Shown here one piece after another: positions 35,683-45,358 of a stretch of 64,000 bases of DNA. The stretch is from G965202915 sp965202915 (lineage in GTDB: Bacteria > Pseudomonadota > Gammaproteobacteria > Eutrophobiales > Eutrophobiaceae), in contig OZ241847.1 in assembly GCA_965202915.1 (NCBI GenBank), forward strand, positions 558,001 to 622,000. The letters are read 5' to 3'. Both the position numbers and the translations under genes were made by a program. The notes below the pieces were generated by a model that did not search any database, was not told where the DNA came from, and worked only from the letters and a program-made list of their open reading frames with translations. Each line of letters begins with the position of its first letter. The first letter of the stretch is position 1.

Positions 35683-36806
35683 GTTTTTGCGTGTAGAATA
35701 AAGTTGTATCTTTTTTGGATGGCCTCAAAGATTTCAATGATCTTCTTTTTATTGTCTGGAACGGGTTCACTAAACTCATAGCGAAAAACGCGCTTATGAG
35801 ACATGGTGTTAACCAATTGACTCCACTTATCTTGGTCAGTAATACCTATTTCAGTTAAAACATGAGAAAAGTTACCGACACCTAAAAAAGAACTTATATT
35901 CTCTAGTACCTGTCTTAGCAAAGCAAAGTGATAAACATAAATTATATCAGCGTCTATAGCTTCTTTTAGAATTCTAAGTAGCTCTAGATGATATAATAAA
36001 ACCTCTTTTTTTGGTCCGACTAATTCAACAACTCCTTCATTTTGTTTTAGTTTATAAAAATTTATGTAATTTTTGTAACGATCGGATTTCTCGCCTCTAC
36101 TTAACCAATCTGCTAGAATTGAAAAGAAACCAATATGATGAGTGGTAACTATTATTTTTCTATTCTTATAATGCTTGTCTATCAATTCCATTAAGGATGA
36201 GATCGTAACAAAAACGTTATGGTCATCAAGACTTGAAACAGGGTCATCAATAAAAAAGTGAGTCGATTGGTTCTTATCTCCAGTCCAACTTTCAACATCA
36301 AATAGTGCGAGGAAGAAACACCATTTAAATATCTGTTCTTCACCTCTTGATATTTTGATTGCTACGTCTTGCTTTTCTTCTTCAGGCTTTTCCTCATCTT
36401 CTTCTTTTTTAAGAAAGAACTGAATCGATTCAATACCATCATCAAGGTTATCAAAGTACTTAATGCGGTAATCGAACTTAGGTTTGTACGGGGCGAGTTT
36501 TTTCTGTAGGTTTACCTCGTCTAGTAAAGAATGGAACTTATTTAAACTACTTTTTTGGATTACTAATCGAACATTATCTCCATCATTTTCTTCGTCATTA
36601 TCCCAATTAAATAAATCTTCACTGTATGCATTGAAATAGACGCCTATGTGATTTCCTGCATTATTTTCTTTGGTAATATCCTTATATACAACGGAAAGCC
36701 TGGTTTTACCCGTCCCATTAAAGGCATAAATAAGGTTGATGTTCTTGTTTGAATCAGCAATAGTTGCAGCGATTTTCCTAATGCTATTGTGAAATTTCTC
36801 ACTCAT
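35679..36806 (-). CDS. PrrC/RloC-like ATPase, putative anticodon nuclease
   Basis: 375 residues, close to PrrC (396). Walker A is AFNGTGKTRLS (residues 28-38), the ABC-type signature ISRGEEQ is at ~152-158, and the Walker B region HFFIDDPVSSLDDHN is at ~183-197, all in the style of COG4694 proteins. The C-terminal part has Arg298, Glu302 and His337 in the spacing R-x3-E-x34-H, close to the catalytic Arg-Glu-His triad of the PrrC/RloC tRNases (R-x3-E-x31-H in PrrC). PrrC is held inactive by its type I restriction partner and cuts tRNA-Lys when a phage disables restriction. Here the gene sits between hsdS and hsdM with four-base overlaps at both ends. Nuclease activity is inferred; a plain ATPase is the alternative. 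Confidence 0.7.
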   Translation of the reverse strand: MSEKFHNSIRKIAATIADSNKNINLIYAFNGTGKTRLSVVYKDITKENNAGNHIGVYFNAYSEDLFNWDNDEENDGDNVRLVIQKSSLNKFHSLLDEVNLQKKLAPYKPKFDYRIKYFDNLDDGIESIQFFLKKEEDEEKPEEEKQDVAIKISRGEEQIFKWCFFLALFDVESWTGDKNQSTHFFIDDPVSSLDDHNVFVTISSLMELIDKHYKNRKIIVTTHHIGFFSILADWLSRGEKSDRYKNYINFYKLKQNEGVVELVGPKKEVLLYHLELLRILKEAIDADIIYVYHFALLRQVLENISSFLGVGNFSHVLTEIGITDQDKWSQLVNTMSHKRVFRYEFSEPVPDNKKKIIEIFEAIQKRYNFILHAKT

Positions 36807-37957
36807 GCAACGAACTTATTTACGGTTGGAAACAAGCTTTGCATTAAGCCTTTTTTATGGTCTTTTAAGGTTTCTATCTTTTCGGTTTGGGTTTCTATCA
36901 GATCATCAATAGAGGAAAGGCAGGAGGCTATTTTTTGTTGTTCACCTGAATCATAATCAGGGTAGTTAATCAGTTTTTCTTTTAATATTGAGAAGTGCCT
37001 TTCATATTGTTTCATTAACAATGGTTGGTGCTGAAGAGCATAATATAAATAGCGAGTGTCAATAATTTTCTTACCTTCGAATATTTTTATTCCATCAGCC
37101 CCTTGAACAAATGGATATTCTACTATTTTAAGTATGCAAGTATGGTCACCAAAAACAATTAGGGGGAAATTCCCATTTATCAACGAATTTTCATTATTAG
37201 TCCATCCAGCAACTCTATTCTGAGATTGATCAATAATTGGAAATGCTCCTTTGCTCTCATATTGCGATGATTTAAGCTTTTTAGGTGGTGAAACATTAGT
37301 AATTAAGTTCAATAACTTATCTTCCTCCCACTCCCCATCATTCACAAACTCAGGGAAGCGTAATTTTGGAACAGTTTCCCCTTCAGCGGGAAAAAGTTGT
37401 TGGAGTAAGCCTTTTTTATGGTCTTTTAGACCATCTAATTTTTCGGTTTGGGCTGCTATCAAATCATCTAAAGAAGAAAGGCAGGAGGCTATTTTTTGTT
37501 GTTCTTTGATATTGGGAACAGGAATCTTTAATTTTGAGAATATTGAAATCCAATGCCGCTCATGTACCCCGACTTCATATCCAATCAATTGCATTGATTC
37601 ATATATGAATTTGATGTTGATGCTGTTCTTCGCTAATAAAATTTTCATTGCAGACGACTTTGCCTTAAATGGAAAATCTACAAATTTTGAGGCTGTAGTA
37701 AAGTCATCAAAAATGACAACTGGGAGCTTCTCTTCAAAAACTCCTTCCATTTCATTTGTATATCCCAATATGAAAGTCTTTCCTGCTGTTAATACAGGTA
37801 TCGAGTATGAATCGTCATATGCAGTACTATTCACTAAGTACCTAGTAGGTTGTAGGTAATCCAAGCACTTTTCTAGCTCTATCGGCTTCCACTCCCCGGC
37901 ATTCTCAAACTCAGGGAAGCGCAATTTTGGCTCCATACTTCTACTTTCTTCACTCAT
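36803..37957 (-). CDS. hsdS: Type I restriction specificity subunit HsdS
   Basis: 384 residues arranged as two half-repeats. Each half begins PKLRFPEF-x-N-x-GEW, contains a variable target-recognition domain of ~130 residues, and ends with a conserved helix (QQKIASCLSSLDDLI, then TEKLDGLKDHKKGLLQQLFP in the first and a close variant in the second). The two recognition domains would read the two halves of a bipartite DNA site. Start overlaps hsdR by eight bases; end overlaps the PrrC-like gene by four. Confidence 0.95.
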   Translation of the reverse strand: MSEESRSMEPKLRFPEFENAGEWKPIELEKCLDYLQPTRYLVNSTAYDDSYSIPVLTAGKTFILGYTNEMEGVFEEKLPVVIFDDFTTASKFVDFPFKAKSSAMKILLAKNSINIKFIYESMQLIGYEVGVHERHWISIFSKLKIPVPNIKEQQKIASCLSSLDDLIAAQTEKLDGLKDHKKGLLQQLFPAEGETVPKLRFPEFVNDGEWEEDKLLNLITNVSPPKKLKSSQYESKGAFPIIDQSQNRVAGWTNNENSLINGNFPLIVFGDHTCILKIVEYPFVQGADGIKIFEGKKIIDTRYLYYALQHQPLLMKQYERHFSILKEKLINYPDYDSGEQQKIASCLSSIDDLIETQTEKIETLKDHKKGLMQSLFPTVNKFVA

Positions 37958-40916
37958 AAGCAGTCAACCCACTAATCTCACGCCCTTCGGCTTTTTTCTT
38001 TAATAAGGGCACCAACTTTTCCATTAATGCCAGTTCTTTTTCCCTGCGTTCTTTCCAACTTAGTGCTAAGGGTTCCAACAGGTCAGTAAGCCTCTCCCCG
38101 TCAAAAATCATGCGGCTTAAAATGGCATCTGTAAAGGCTTTCAGGTCTGTCGGTTGCAAACCGTTTTTGTCAGCAATGTCGGCCAGCTCTTTGTCGTATT
38201 TCTCCACCTTGAAGGTTTCGTAGCCCTGGTATAAGGTGCTTACATCATGTCCGGCATTCCAATCCAGATTATTAATGTAGTCCGTTAAATCTTCTTCATC
38301 CATCAGGTTGGAGTTGGATTGCAGCAAACTGATTACCTGTGCTTTGGTCATTTTTTGCCTGGCAGGACTTTGTTGCATGCCATCGGCAATCAGGTTCATG
38401 ATATAGTCGTAATCAATTACCGCAGAGGCAAAGAGTACAAACTCAAAATCCAGTTCTTGAATTTCGTCCGGTGCATTTTCACCTGCTTGTTGCTGTATTG
38501 TCCTAATCCGTTTGGCGGTCTCTATGTACGAACTCCTGAACTCCTGCAGGGTTTCCTCCGGCAGTATGGCTTCAATATTGGCCTGTTGTTCCTCATCCAG
38601 GTCTGTGTATTGGTCTAATTGGGTTTTTAGCCGCTGTACCTCCTTAAAGTTGTTCACAAATGCTATGCGGGCCTCATCTCCTTGCAGCTTATACACTTCC
38701 TTCGGTTCGTTCACCAAATTGTGTTCCCGCATAAAAACTCCCAACATTTCCACTGCTTGTTGGTATCGGTCAATCACCACCGGAGCAGGATCCACCAGCC
38801 AGATATCTTTGGCTTTGCTACTGTCTTCGCCCGAAAAGAGGATGATGGCTTGATTTACCGAATCTTCCTGCTGACGGAAATCCATAATATTTCCGTAGGG
38901 TTTGGTATCATTCAAAATACGGTTGGTACGTGAGAATGCTTGTATCAGGCCGTGGTATTTTAAGTTCTTATCCACGTATAAGGTGTTCAGGTATTGAGAA
39001 TCAAAACCTGTTAACAGCATATCCACCACAATCACTACATCAATTTTGTTCTTATGCGGGTAGTCTTTGTTGCTGTACTTCTGGTCTTTTATCCGCTGTT
39101 GAATATCTTGATAGTACAAGTCGAATTCATTGATCGTATGGTTTGTGCCATATTGTTCGTTGTAATCGGCTATGATCCCGGTTAGTGCTTGTTTCTTTTT
39201 GTTGGGTTCTGTCTTGTTGTCTTCTTTTTCCTGTGCTAAATCTTCTTGTATTTGTTGAACGTCTTTATTGCCCTCGGCGGGCGGGGAGAATACGCAGGCA
39301 ATATTCAAGTCCTGGTAGCCGTCATCAGCTTTTCTTTTTTCCGCTTGTATTTCTTTGAACAGCCGATGATATTCAATGGCATTGTTAATGGAAGCCGTTG
39401 CCAATAGGGCGTTGAATTTCCGCTGATTGGTGGCGGTATTGTGCTTGTCGATAATAGCCTCAGCCACTGCCCGCTGTGTAATAGCTTCCTCATGTTGGGG
39501 ATTTTGGTCGCCCTTACCTTTGAAATAGTCAATATGAAAACGCAGTACGTTTTCATCCTCTATGGCGTGGGTAATGGTGTAGGCATGCAACTGCTTTTCA
39601 AAAATAGCCCTGGTTGTTTTATAGGTTTCATGTTGGTCTTCCCTTATTCTATAAGTCGCATTTTGATCAAAAATGGGCGTACCGGTAAAACCAAACAGTT
39701 GTGCATTCGGAAAGAATTCTGTAATTGCTTTGTGGTTTTCTCCGAACTGCGAACGGTGGCACTCGTCAAAAATAAAAACCACCCGTTTTTTACTTAATGG
39801 CTCTAATCGCTCTTTGTGGTTTCTCTTATTCGTACCGTCTAATGCCAATCCCAATTTTTGGATGGTGGTAACAATTACCTTGTCGGCATAATCGGTGGAA
39901 AGTAAACGCCTTACCAATGTTTCGGTATTGGTGTTTTCTTCCACACTGCCTTCCTGAAATTTATTGAACTCTTCGCGGGTTTGGCGATCGAGGTCTTTGC
40001 GGTCAACCACAAACAGGCATTTTTCAATATCGGGGTTATCCTTTAAAAGTGTTGATGCCTTAAATGAGGTTAATGTTTTACCGCTTCCCGTAGTGTGCCA
40101 GATATACCCATTGCCTCTGTTTTGATGAATGCAATCCACAATCGCCTTTACCGCATAAATCTGATAGGGCCGCATAATGAGTATTTTTTGCTCGCTCTTT
40201 ACCAGCACCATGTACTTGCTGATCATTTCACCGAGCCTGCACTTGGTGAGGAATTTTTCCGTGAACGATTCAAGGTGCGTGATTTTTCTGTTGCTCTTGT
40301 CCGCCAGTTGGTAAATCGGTAAAAACCGCTCATCCGCATTAAAGGCAAAATGTCGGTTCTTGTTATTGGCAAAATAGTAGGTGTTGGATCGATTACTTAC
40401 GATAAATAACTGCATAAAGCACAACAGAGAGTTGGTGTAGCCGTTGCCCCGACTGTTTTTGTAATCCACGATTTGCTGCATGGCTTTTTGCGGCGAAACG
40501 TCCAGCCGTTTCAATTCAATTTGTACCACCGGCAAGCCGTTGATCAACAAAATGACGTCATACCGCTGATGGCTGTTCTCTGTATTAATTCGTAATTGAT
40601 TGATGACCTCAAAATCATTTTTGCACCAATCTTTGGTATTCACCAACGTATAATGCAAAGGTGTCCCATCTTCACGAGTAAATGAATTTCGCTCTCGCAA
40701 CAGTTCTGAAGCTACGAATACGTCCGGCTCGATGATCTCTTCCCGTAAACGATTAAACTCAGAATCGCTGAGATTAACCCTGTTAAGTGCTTCAAACTTT
40801 TTTCTAAAGTTCTGTTCAAGCGTATTCTTATCCCTTATGTCTTCGCGATAAGTGTATTTTAAACCGGTAAGCGTCCCGATTAATTCAGCTTCTATTTGTG
40901 CTTCTTTTTTAGTCAT
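37950..40916 (-). CDS. hsdR: Type I restriction endonuclease subunit HsdR
   Basis: 988 residues, first gene of the operon. The N-terminal PD-(D/E)xK nuclease has YDVILLINGLPVVQIELKR. The superfamily 2 motor has Walker A IWHTTGSGKTLTS, DECH box VFIFDECHRSQFG, VDMLLTGFDSQYLNTLYVDK and LIQAFSRTNRI. The C-terminal helical region binds the methylase complex. It translocates DNA and cuts at a distance from unmethylated sites. Confidence 0.97.
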   Translation of the reverse strand: MTKKEAQIEAELIGTLTGLKYTYREDIRDKNTLEQNFRKKFEALNRVNLSDSEFNRLREEIIEPDVFVASELLRERNSFTREDGTPLHYTLVNTKDWCKNDFEVINQLRINTENSHQRYDVILLINGLPVVQIELKRLDVSPQKAMQQIVDYKNSRGNGYTNSLLCFMQLFIVSNRSNTYYFANNKNRHFAFNADERFLPIYQLADKSNRKITHLESFTEKFLTKCRLGEMISKYMVLVKSEQKILIMRPYQIYAVKAIVDCIHQNRGNGYIWHTTGSGKTLTSFKASTLLKDNPDIEKCLFVVDRKDLDRQTREEFNKFQEGSVEENTNTETLVRRLLSTDYADKVIVTTIQKLGLALDGTNKRNHKERLEPLSKKRVVFIFDECHRSQFGENHKAITEFFPNAQLFGFTGTPIFDQNATYRIREDQHETYKTTRAIFEKQLHAYTITHAIEDENVLRFHIDYFKGKGDQNPQHEEAITQRAVAEAIIDKHNTATNQRKFNALLATASINNAIEYHRLFKEIQAEKRKADDGYQDLNIACVFSPPAEGNKDVQQIQEDLAQEKEDNKTEPNKKKQALTGIIADYNEQYGTNHTINEFDLYYQDIQQRIKDQKYSNKDYPHKNKIDVVIVVDMLLTGFDSQYLNTLYVDKNLKYHGLIQAFSRTNRILNDTKPYGNIMDFRQQEDSVNQAIILFSGEDSSKAKDIWLVDPAPVVIDRYQQAVEMLGVFMREHNLVNEPKEVYKLQGDEARIAFVNNFKEVQRLKTQLDQYTDLDEEQQANIEAILPEETLQEFRSSYIETAKRIRTIQQQAGENAPDEIQELDFEFVLFASAVIDYDYIMNLIADGMQQSPARQKMTKAQVISLLQSNSNLMDEEDLTDYINNLDWNAGHDVSTLYQGYETFKVEKYDKELADIADKNGLQPTDLKAFTDAILSRMIFDGERLTDLLEPLALSWKERREKELALMEKLVPLLKKKAEGREISGLTAYE

Positions 40917-41016
40917 TAATCTGCTTTTATCAATGATTTTACGTCCGCGTTCAAAATCCCGGCGATTTCAAAAAATGTTTCCAGTCCTGGTTGCCGCCTA
41001 TTCTGCACCTAAGCGC

Positions 41017-41274
41017 TCACCATGTTGTAACTTTTTTTTCATGGTTGTGCCAACCATTTCTGTTTAACCGGTTTTTCTGCGCACACGTGTCCGGTTTGAA
41101 CCTCATGTGTAGCATCCCATCGCGCGACAGACGGCCTTGCGAGCGCCTGGCGCGAGGGCGAATCGTCCCGAAGGTCGACTCAATCGGATTGCCTGCCCGT
41201 AGGCTTTGCCAGTACACCTTGAGCCACTCGCCTGGTCGACGTGAATAAAAATGCTCGCCGCTTATTATATCCAA
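41017..41274 (-). pseudogene. IS256-family transposase C-terminal relic
   Basis: The minus-strand fragment contains EWLKVYWQSLRAGNPIESTF, then GTIRPRARRSQGRLSRDGML, which is the conserved C-terminal block of IS256/Mutator transposases (LRTTNPIESTFATVR...). The family's FKLxxxAQKxWRRLNG ending is recognisable but altered (NRLNRNGWHNH). The rest of the element is absent. The remaining gene-free sequence 40917-41528 shows nothing else that I can support. Confidence 0.75.
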
Positions 41275-41528
41275 TGTCTTTTGGCGGGCACCAACAAGGT
41301 AATTGAGTGTGGGCTGTTTGCAGAGAGGAAAGTCATATCCATGGTATTGAAAATTAACGGAAAAAGGCCAGGCAGCATCTGATTAGGGTGAACGATATGG
41401 GCATCCTGATTAAAAGAATAGATTCTTGTAAGTTGGCGTATATTGACGTTAATAATATTGTGATAGTTACGTGCCTGGGATATGATTGATGAACCGATAA
41501 TTGTAACTGCTGATAGGTTCACTTAATA

Positions 41529-42353
41529 ATGCCATTAATAATCGAATCCGTGAAAAATTATATAGATATAACCTTAAAATTTAAGGGTTTTTTGAAAACT
41601 TTAATGGTTTTGAGCGGAAGTTTGATTTTTGTTCCTCTTGTTGTTAATGCCGCCAACCTGGAACAAGTGCAGAAAGAAGGCGAGAACAAGTTGCTTGAAG
41701 CGGAACAGTCTCAGGCAAGGATTGACAAGATTGTCGAAGGCGCACAGGACCGGCTGATTCAATATCGGGCCTTGTTAAAGCAGGTTGAGGGATTAAAGGC
41801 CTACAACGAGCAATTGACGACACAGGTGGCCAGTCAGGAAGATTTGATCCGGCGTTTTGACGAATCGATTAACCAGGTTTCTCTTATTGAACGTCAGATG
41901 TTGCCACTGGTAAGTAAGATGGTCACGGCTCTGGAACAGTTTGTGGAACTGGATCTGCCGTTTAATACTGACGAGCGGCGGGAACGCGTTGCCTTTCTCA
42001 ATGAAAATCGGGTTGCGGCCGACGTTGACGTCGCGGAAAAATTCCGCCAGGTGATAGAAGCCTACCAGATCGAGAATGAATACGGCCGCAAGATTGACAG
42101 CTACCAGGCCATCATAAATCTAAACGGCGCCGAGCGGGAAGTGGACGTGTTACGCGTCGGGCGCATCGCGATGGTGTGTCAGACCAAAGACACCAGGACC
42201 TCGGCGCGCTGGGACAACAATACAAAAAGTTGGGAAATACTGGATAACGTCACCTATCGTAATCCCATACGCAAGGGCATTAAGATGGCGAAGAAGCAAG
42301 CCTCGATTGATATTTTGACCCTGCCCATCCATGCACCCGAGGCCGCCAAATGA
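41529..42353 (+). CDS. DUF3450 periplasmic protein of the TonB2-type system
   Basis: 274 residues from 41529. The hydrophobic stretch LMVLSGSLIFVPLVVNAAN is a signal peptide; an in-frame ATG at 41604 would shorten its basic lead-in. The mature part is a coiled coil (NLEQVQKEGENKLLEAEQSQ onward to ~residue 120), followed by the DUF3450 domain with LPFNTDERRERVAFLNENR and LRVGRIAMVCQTKD. The family is consistently encoded ahead of TtpC/ExbB-type motors. It probably assists that motor in the periplasm; mechanism unknown. The four-base overlap with the next start indicates coupling. Confidence 0.88.
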   Translation: MPLIIESVKNYIDITLKFKGFLKTLMVLSGSLIFVPLVVNAANLEQVQKEGENKLLEAEQSQARIDKIVEGAQDRLIQYRALLKQVEGLKAYNEQLTTQVASQEDLIRRFDESINQVSLIERQMLPLVSKMVTALEQFVELDLPFNTDERRERVAFLNENRVAADVDVAEKFRQVIEAYQIENEYGRKIDSYQAIINLNGAEREVDVLRVGRIAMVCQTKDTRTSARWDNNTKSWEILDNVTYRNPIRKGIKMAKKQASIDILTLPIHAPEAAK

Positions 42354-43702
42354 ACCGCCGTATCGCAAACTCGCTGCTGTCCTGGTTTATCGTCGTGTCG
42401 CCGACTTCGCTTCAGGCTCAAGAAGAACAATTATCTTTGCAGCAATTATTGCAACAGGTGAAACAAAGTCGGGCCAGGGACGCAGCCGATAACCAACAAC
42501 GAGAGCAGGCCTTTCTCAATGAAAAGGCCGAGCAAGTTGCCAGGATACGTCAGGCGATGGCCGATATTCAGCGTCTTGAAGCCAGGAGCGCCACACTGGA
42601 GGAACGCTTTAATGCCAATGAACTGCTGGTCGATGAGAAACGGCAACAGCGCAATGAGCGTTTGGGTTCATTAAAGGAACTCTTTGGCCATTTAACCGGT
42701 GCCGCCGGCGATATGCGCAGCCGTTTTCGTACTTCCATCACCACCAGCCAGTTTCCGGGGCGGGAGGCGTTCCTAAGTGAACTGATTAAAAAAATGAACA
42801 GTGATACGGATTTGCCGACCCTGGAAGAAATTGAACGGGTCTGGTATGAGTTGCATCGCGAGATGACCGAATCCGGTCGCGTGGTTAAATTTACCACCGC
42901 GGTGGGTACCGACGCAGAGCGGGAGGTGGTGCGCGTGGGGTTGTTCAACCTGCTCTCCAATGGAGACTATTTATCCTACGATTCGGATACTCGCACTGTG
43001 TCCGTGCTCCCAAGGCAACCCGCGGGCCTTGCCGTCAGTGCCCGGTCTTTGCAGACGTTGTCGACGGGTGTGTCCGGGGTGGGTATTGATCCCACCGGTG
43101 CCGCCGGCGGAGGCTTCTTAAAGGCCATCATCAATACGCCGACCCTGGAAGAGCGTTGGCACCAGGGCCGGCAGGTGGGTTACATCATCACCGGCATTGG
43201 TGTGTTTGCCTTGTTAGTGGCCTTGTGGCGATTCCTGGCATTGGGGGCGATCTCGGCGAAGATAAGCGGCCAATTAAAACGCAAAGAGATCAACACCAAT
43301 AACCCACTGGGCCGGATACTCAAAGCCGCCAAAGACCATCAAGGTGCGGATACGGAAAGCCTGGAACTGCATCTGGGTGAGGCGATCTTAAAGGAAAGCC
43401 CGAAGATTAACTCGGGCTTGTCCTTACTTAAAATCATCGCGATGGTGGCGCCGCTGTTAGGGCTCCTGGGTACGGTAACCGGTATGATCATCGTCTTCCA
43501 GGCGATCACTATTTACGGCGCCGGTGATCCGAAGGCGATGGCCGGGGGCATTTCCAGCGCCCTGGTGACTACGGTCCTGGGTTTGGTGGTGGCTATTCCG
43601 ACCCTGTTATTGCATACCATGCTCAGCGGCAAGGCCAAGCAACTGCTGCACGTACTGGAACAACAAACTGCCGGAATTGTCGCGGAACGAGCCGGGCGCT
43701 AA
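42350..43702 (+). CDS. TtpC-like large ExbB/TolQ-family proton channel protein
   Basis: 450 residues. A signal peptide (ANSLLSWFIVVSPTSLQAQ) precedes a ~230-residue periplasmic coiled-coil region. A first transmembrane helix (GYIITGIGVFALLVALWRFL) is then followed by the MotA/TolQ/ExbB domain with INSGLSLLKIIAMVAPLLGL, LGTVTGMIIVFQAI and SSALVTTVLGLVVAIPTLLL. This extended ExbB form matches TtpC, which is essential in the Vibrio TonB2 system. It lies between the DUF3450 gene and a conventional exbB. Confidence 0.9.
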   Translation: MNRRIANSLLSWFIVVSPTSLQAQEEQLSLQQLLQQVKQSRARDAADNQQREQAFLNEKAEQVARIRQAMADIQRLEARSATLEERFNANELLVDEKRQQRNERLGSLKELFGHLTGAAGDMRSRFRTSITTSQFPGREAFLSELIKKMNSDTDLPTLEEIERVWYELHREMTESGRVVKFTTAVGTDAEREVVRVGLFNLLSNGDYLSYDSDTRTVSVLPRQPAGLAVSARSLQTLSTGVSGVGIDPTGAAGGGFLKAIINTPTLEERWHQGRQVGYIITGIGVFALLVALWRFLALGAISAKISGQLKRKEINTNNPLGRILKAAKDHQGADTESLELHLGEAILKESPKINSGLSLLKIIAMVAPLLGLLGTVTGMIIVFQAITIYGAGDPKAMAGGISSALVTTVLGLVVAIPTLLLHTMLSGKAKQLLHVLEQQTAGIVAERAGR

Positions 43703-43729
43703 CCGGGCCGGATACAGGGGAAATAAACG

Positions 43730-44260
43730 ATGCCCTTATATCTGCTGGATGCGTTTGAAGCCGTCAATAATTTCTTTCACTCGGGCGGTCCCGTTCTGTA
43801 TTGGATTGCCGGTTTGACTTTTATCCTGTGGACCTTGATGCTGGAGCGCAGTTGGTACTATCTGGTGGGTTATCGTCGCGACGTGAAAAAGGTAATAGCC
43901 GCCTGGGAAGCCCGAACTGAACGCACTTCCTGGTACGCTCATGCCATACGCGATAAATTAATCTCGGAAACCCATATCAAAATTAATCAGAATTTGTCTT
44001 TGATCAAGACCCTGATTGCGCTATGCCCACTGTTCGGATTACTCGGCACGGTGACCGGTATGATCGAGGTGTTTTCGGTGTTGTCGATCACCGGCGGCGG
44101 TGACGCCAAATCCATGGCCGGTGGCGTCTCCCGTGCCACCGTACCGACGATGGCGGGCATGGTGGCGGCCCTGTCGGGTGTTTTTGCCAATATCTATATC
44201 AGCCAGAAGGCCTCGCGCGAGCGTGAGTTAATTGAAGAACATTTAACCTTGGAGCATTAA
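43730..44260 (+). CDS. exbB: ExbB-type proton channel subunit
   Basis: 176 residues with three predicted transmembrane helices: FFHSGGPVLYWIAGLTFILW, then SLIKTLIALCPLFGLLGTVT with the GTVTGMIEVF motif, then VPTMAGMVAALSGVFANIYI. It is the short, conventional ExbB form. With ExbD it converts the proton gradient into force on TonB. It lies 27 bases after the TtpC gene and 17 bases before exbD. Confidence 0.93.
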   Translation: MPLYLLDAFEAVNNFFHSGGPVLYWIAGLTFILWTLMLERSWYYLVGYRRDVKKVIAAWEARTERTSWYAHAIRDKLISETHIKINQNLSLIKTLIALCPLFGLLGTVTGMIEVFSVLSITGGGDAKSMAGGVSRATVPTMAGMVAALSGVFANIYISQKASRERELIEEHLTLEH

Positions 44261-44277
44261 ACCAGAGACCCCGCATT

Positions 44278-44697
44278 ATGAGAAGACGAAGATTTGGAGG
44301 CAACGCAACCGCTGAGGAGGAAGGTGCCATCGATTTAACGCCGATGTTGGACGTGGTGTTCATCATGTTGATCTTCTTTATTGTCACCGCCACCTTTATT
44401 AAAGAAGCCGGGGTTGAAGTGAATCGCCCTGACGCCAACACCGCCGATCAAAAAGACAATACCACGGTGTTGGTGGCCATCAATGCCGACAATAGCATCT
44501 GGATCGACAAACGCCGTGTCGACATTCGCTCGGTGCGCGCCAATATCGAACGCCTGCACGCCGAGAGCCCGGAAGGCGGGGTGGTGATACAGGCCGATGA
44601 ACTGGCTTCGGTTAAGACCTTTACTTCGGTGCTGGACGCGGCGCGGGAAGTGGTGCCGCATGAGAAGATCTCGCTGGCAACGGAGCAATCCAATTAA
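44278..44697 (+). CDS. exbD: ExbD-type proton channel subunit
   Basis: 139 residues. A short cytoplasmic N-terminus leads into IDLTPMLDVVFIMLIFFIVT, the single membrane helix with the essential Asp of the ExbD/TolR family (LDVVF). The periplasmic domain contains VLVAINADNSIWIDKRRVD and VVIQADE. Partner of the adjacent ExbB. Confidence 0.94.
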   Translation: MRRRRFGGNATAEEEGAIDLTPMLDVVFIMLIFFIVTATFIKEAGVEVNRPDANTADQKDNTTVLVAINADNSIWIDKRRVDIRSVRANIERLHAESPEGGVVIQADELASVKTFTSVLDAAREVVPHEKISLATEQSN

Positions 44698-44740
44698 TCG
44701 CGGTGCTGACACTGGAATGTAATGATAGGGGTGCCGGGTG

Positions 44741-45358
44741 ATGAGCCATCTATTACGTATATTATTTGTGATACCGCAAGCGGCGATTGTGACCCTGTTA
44801 TTACTCGTTCTGATGGTCAGCCTGATTGAATTTGCTGATAAGAGTCTGGAACAGAGTCAGCGTATAAAATTGCCGGATATTCATATGCCGGAGGTCGAGA
44901 TTGAGATTCAACGTATTATTGAGAAACCGGAGAAACCGGAGGTGGATGAGACCCCGCCACCCGATATACCGGAGCAGGATTTTGACCGGATCGATGGCAA
45001 TGCCGCGGTAGGGCAGGTGGCCGCCCCCGGCAGGATCCGGGCAAAACTGGACCTGGACATCGGTGCCGGTCTGTCCGCGACCGATGGGGAATATCTGCCG
45101 ATAGTCAAGGTTGCGCCGCAATATCCGCGCCGGGCCTTGAGCCGCGGTATCGAAGGGTACGTTATTCTGGAATATACGGTTACTAAACAGGGCACGGTGA
45201 AAGAGCCGGTTGTGGTGGAAGGGCAGCCCGAAGGCACTTTTGACAGGGCGGCGATCAAGTCTGCGTTGCGCTATAAATATAAACCGCGGGTGATCGATGG
45301 TGTACCGGTTGAGGTTCCGGGCGTGCGCACCAGGATCATCTTTCAACTGGAGGAATAA
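44741..45358 (+). CDS. tonB: TonB-family energy transducer
   Basis: 205 residues from the ATG at 44741 (a GTG one codon earlier is possible). One N-terminal transmembrane helix (IPQAAIVTLLLLVLMVSLIE) is followed by a short Pro/Glu/Lys linker (EKPEKPEVDETPPPDIPEQD). The C-terminal TonB domain contains VAPQYPRRALSRGIEGYVIL, with the conserved YP, and FDRAAIKSALRYKYKPRVID. The short linker is typical of TonB2-type proteins. It is expected to energise outer-membrane receptors. Confidence 0.93.
   Translation: MSHLLRILFVIPQAAIVTLLLLVLMVSLIEFADKSLEQSQRIKLPDIHMPEVEIEIQRIIEKPEKPEVDETPPPDIPEQDFDRIDGNAAVGQVAAPGRIRAKLDLDIGAGLSATDGEYLPIVKVAPQYPRRALSRGIEGYVILEYTVTKQGTVKEPVVVEGQPEGTFDRAAIKSALRYKYKPRVIDGVPVEVPGVRTRIIFQLEE

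Noticed and set aside
41265..41522. 85-codon minus-strand frame upstream of the DUF3450 gene
   Set aside because: No domain, no ribosome-binding site and unnatural composition; it overlaps the likely promoter region and the IS256 relic.
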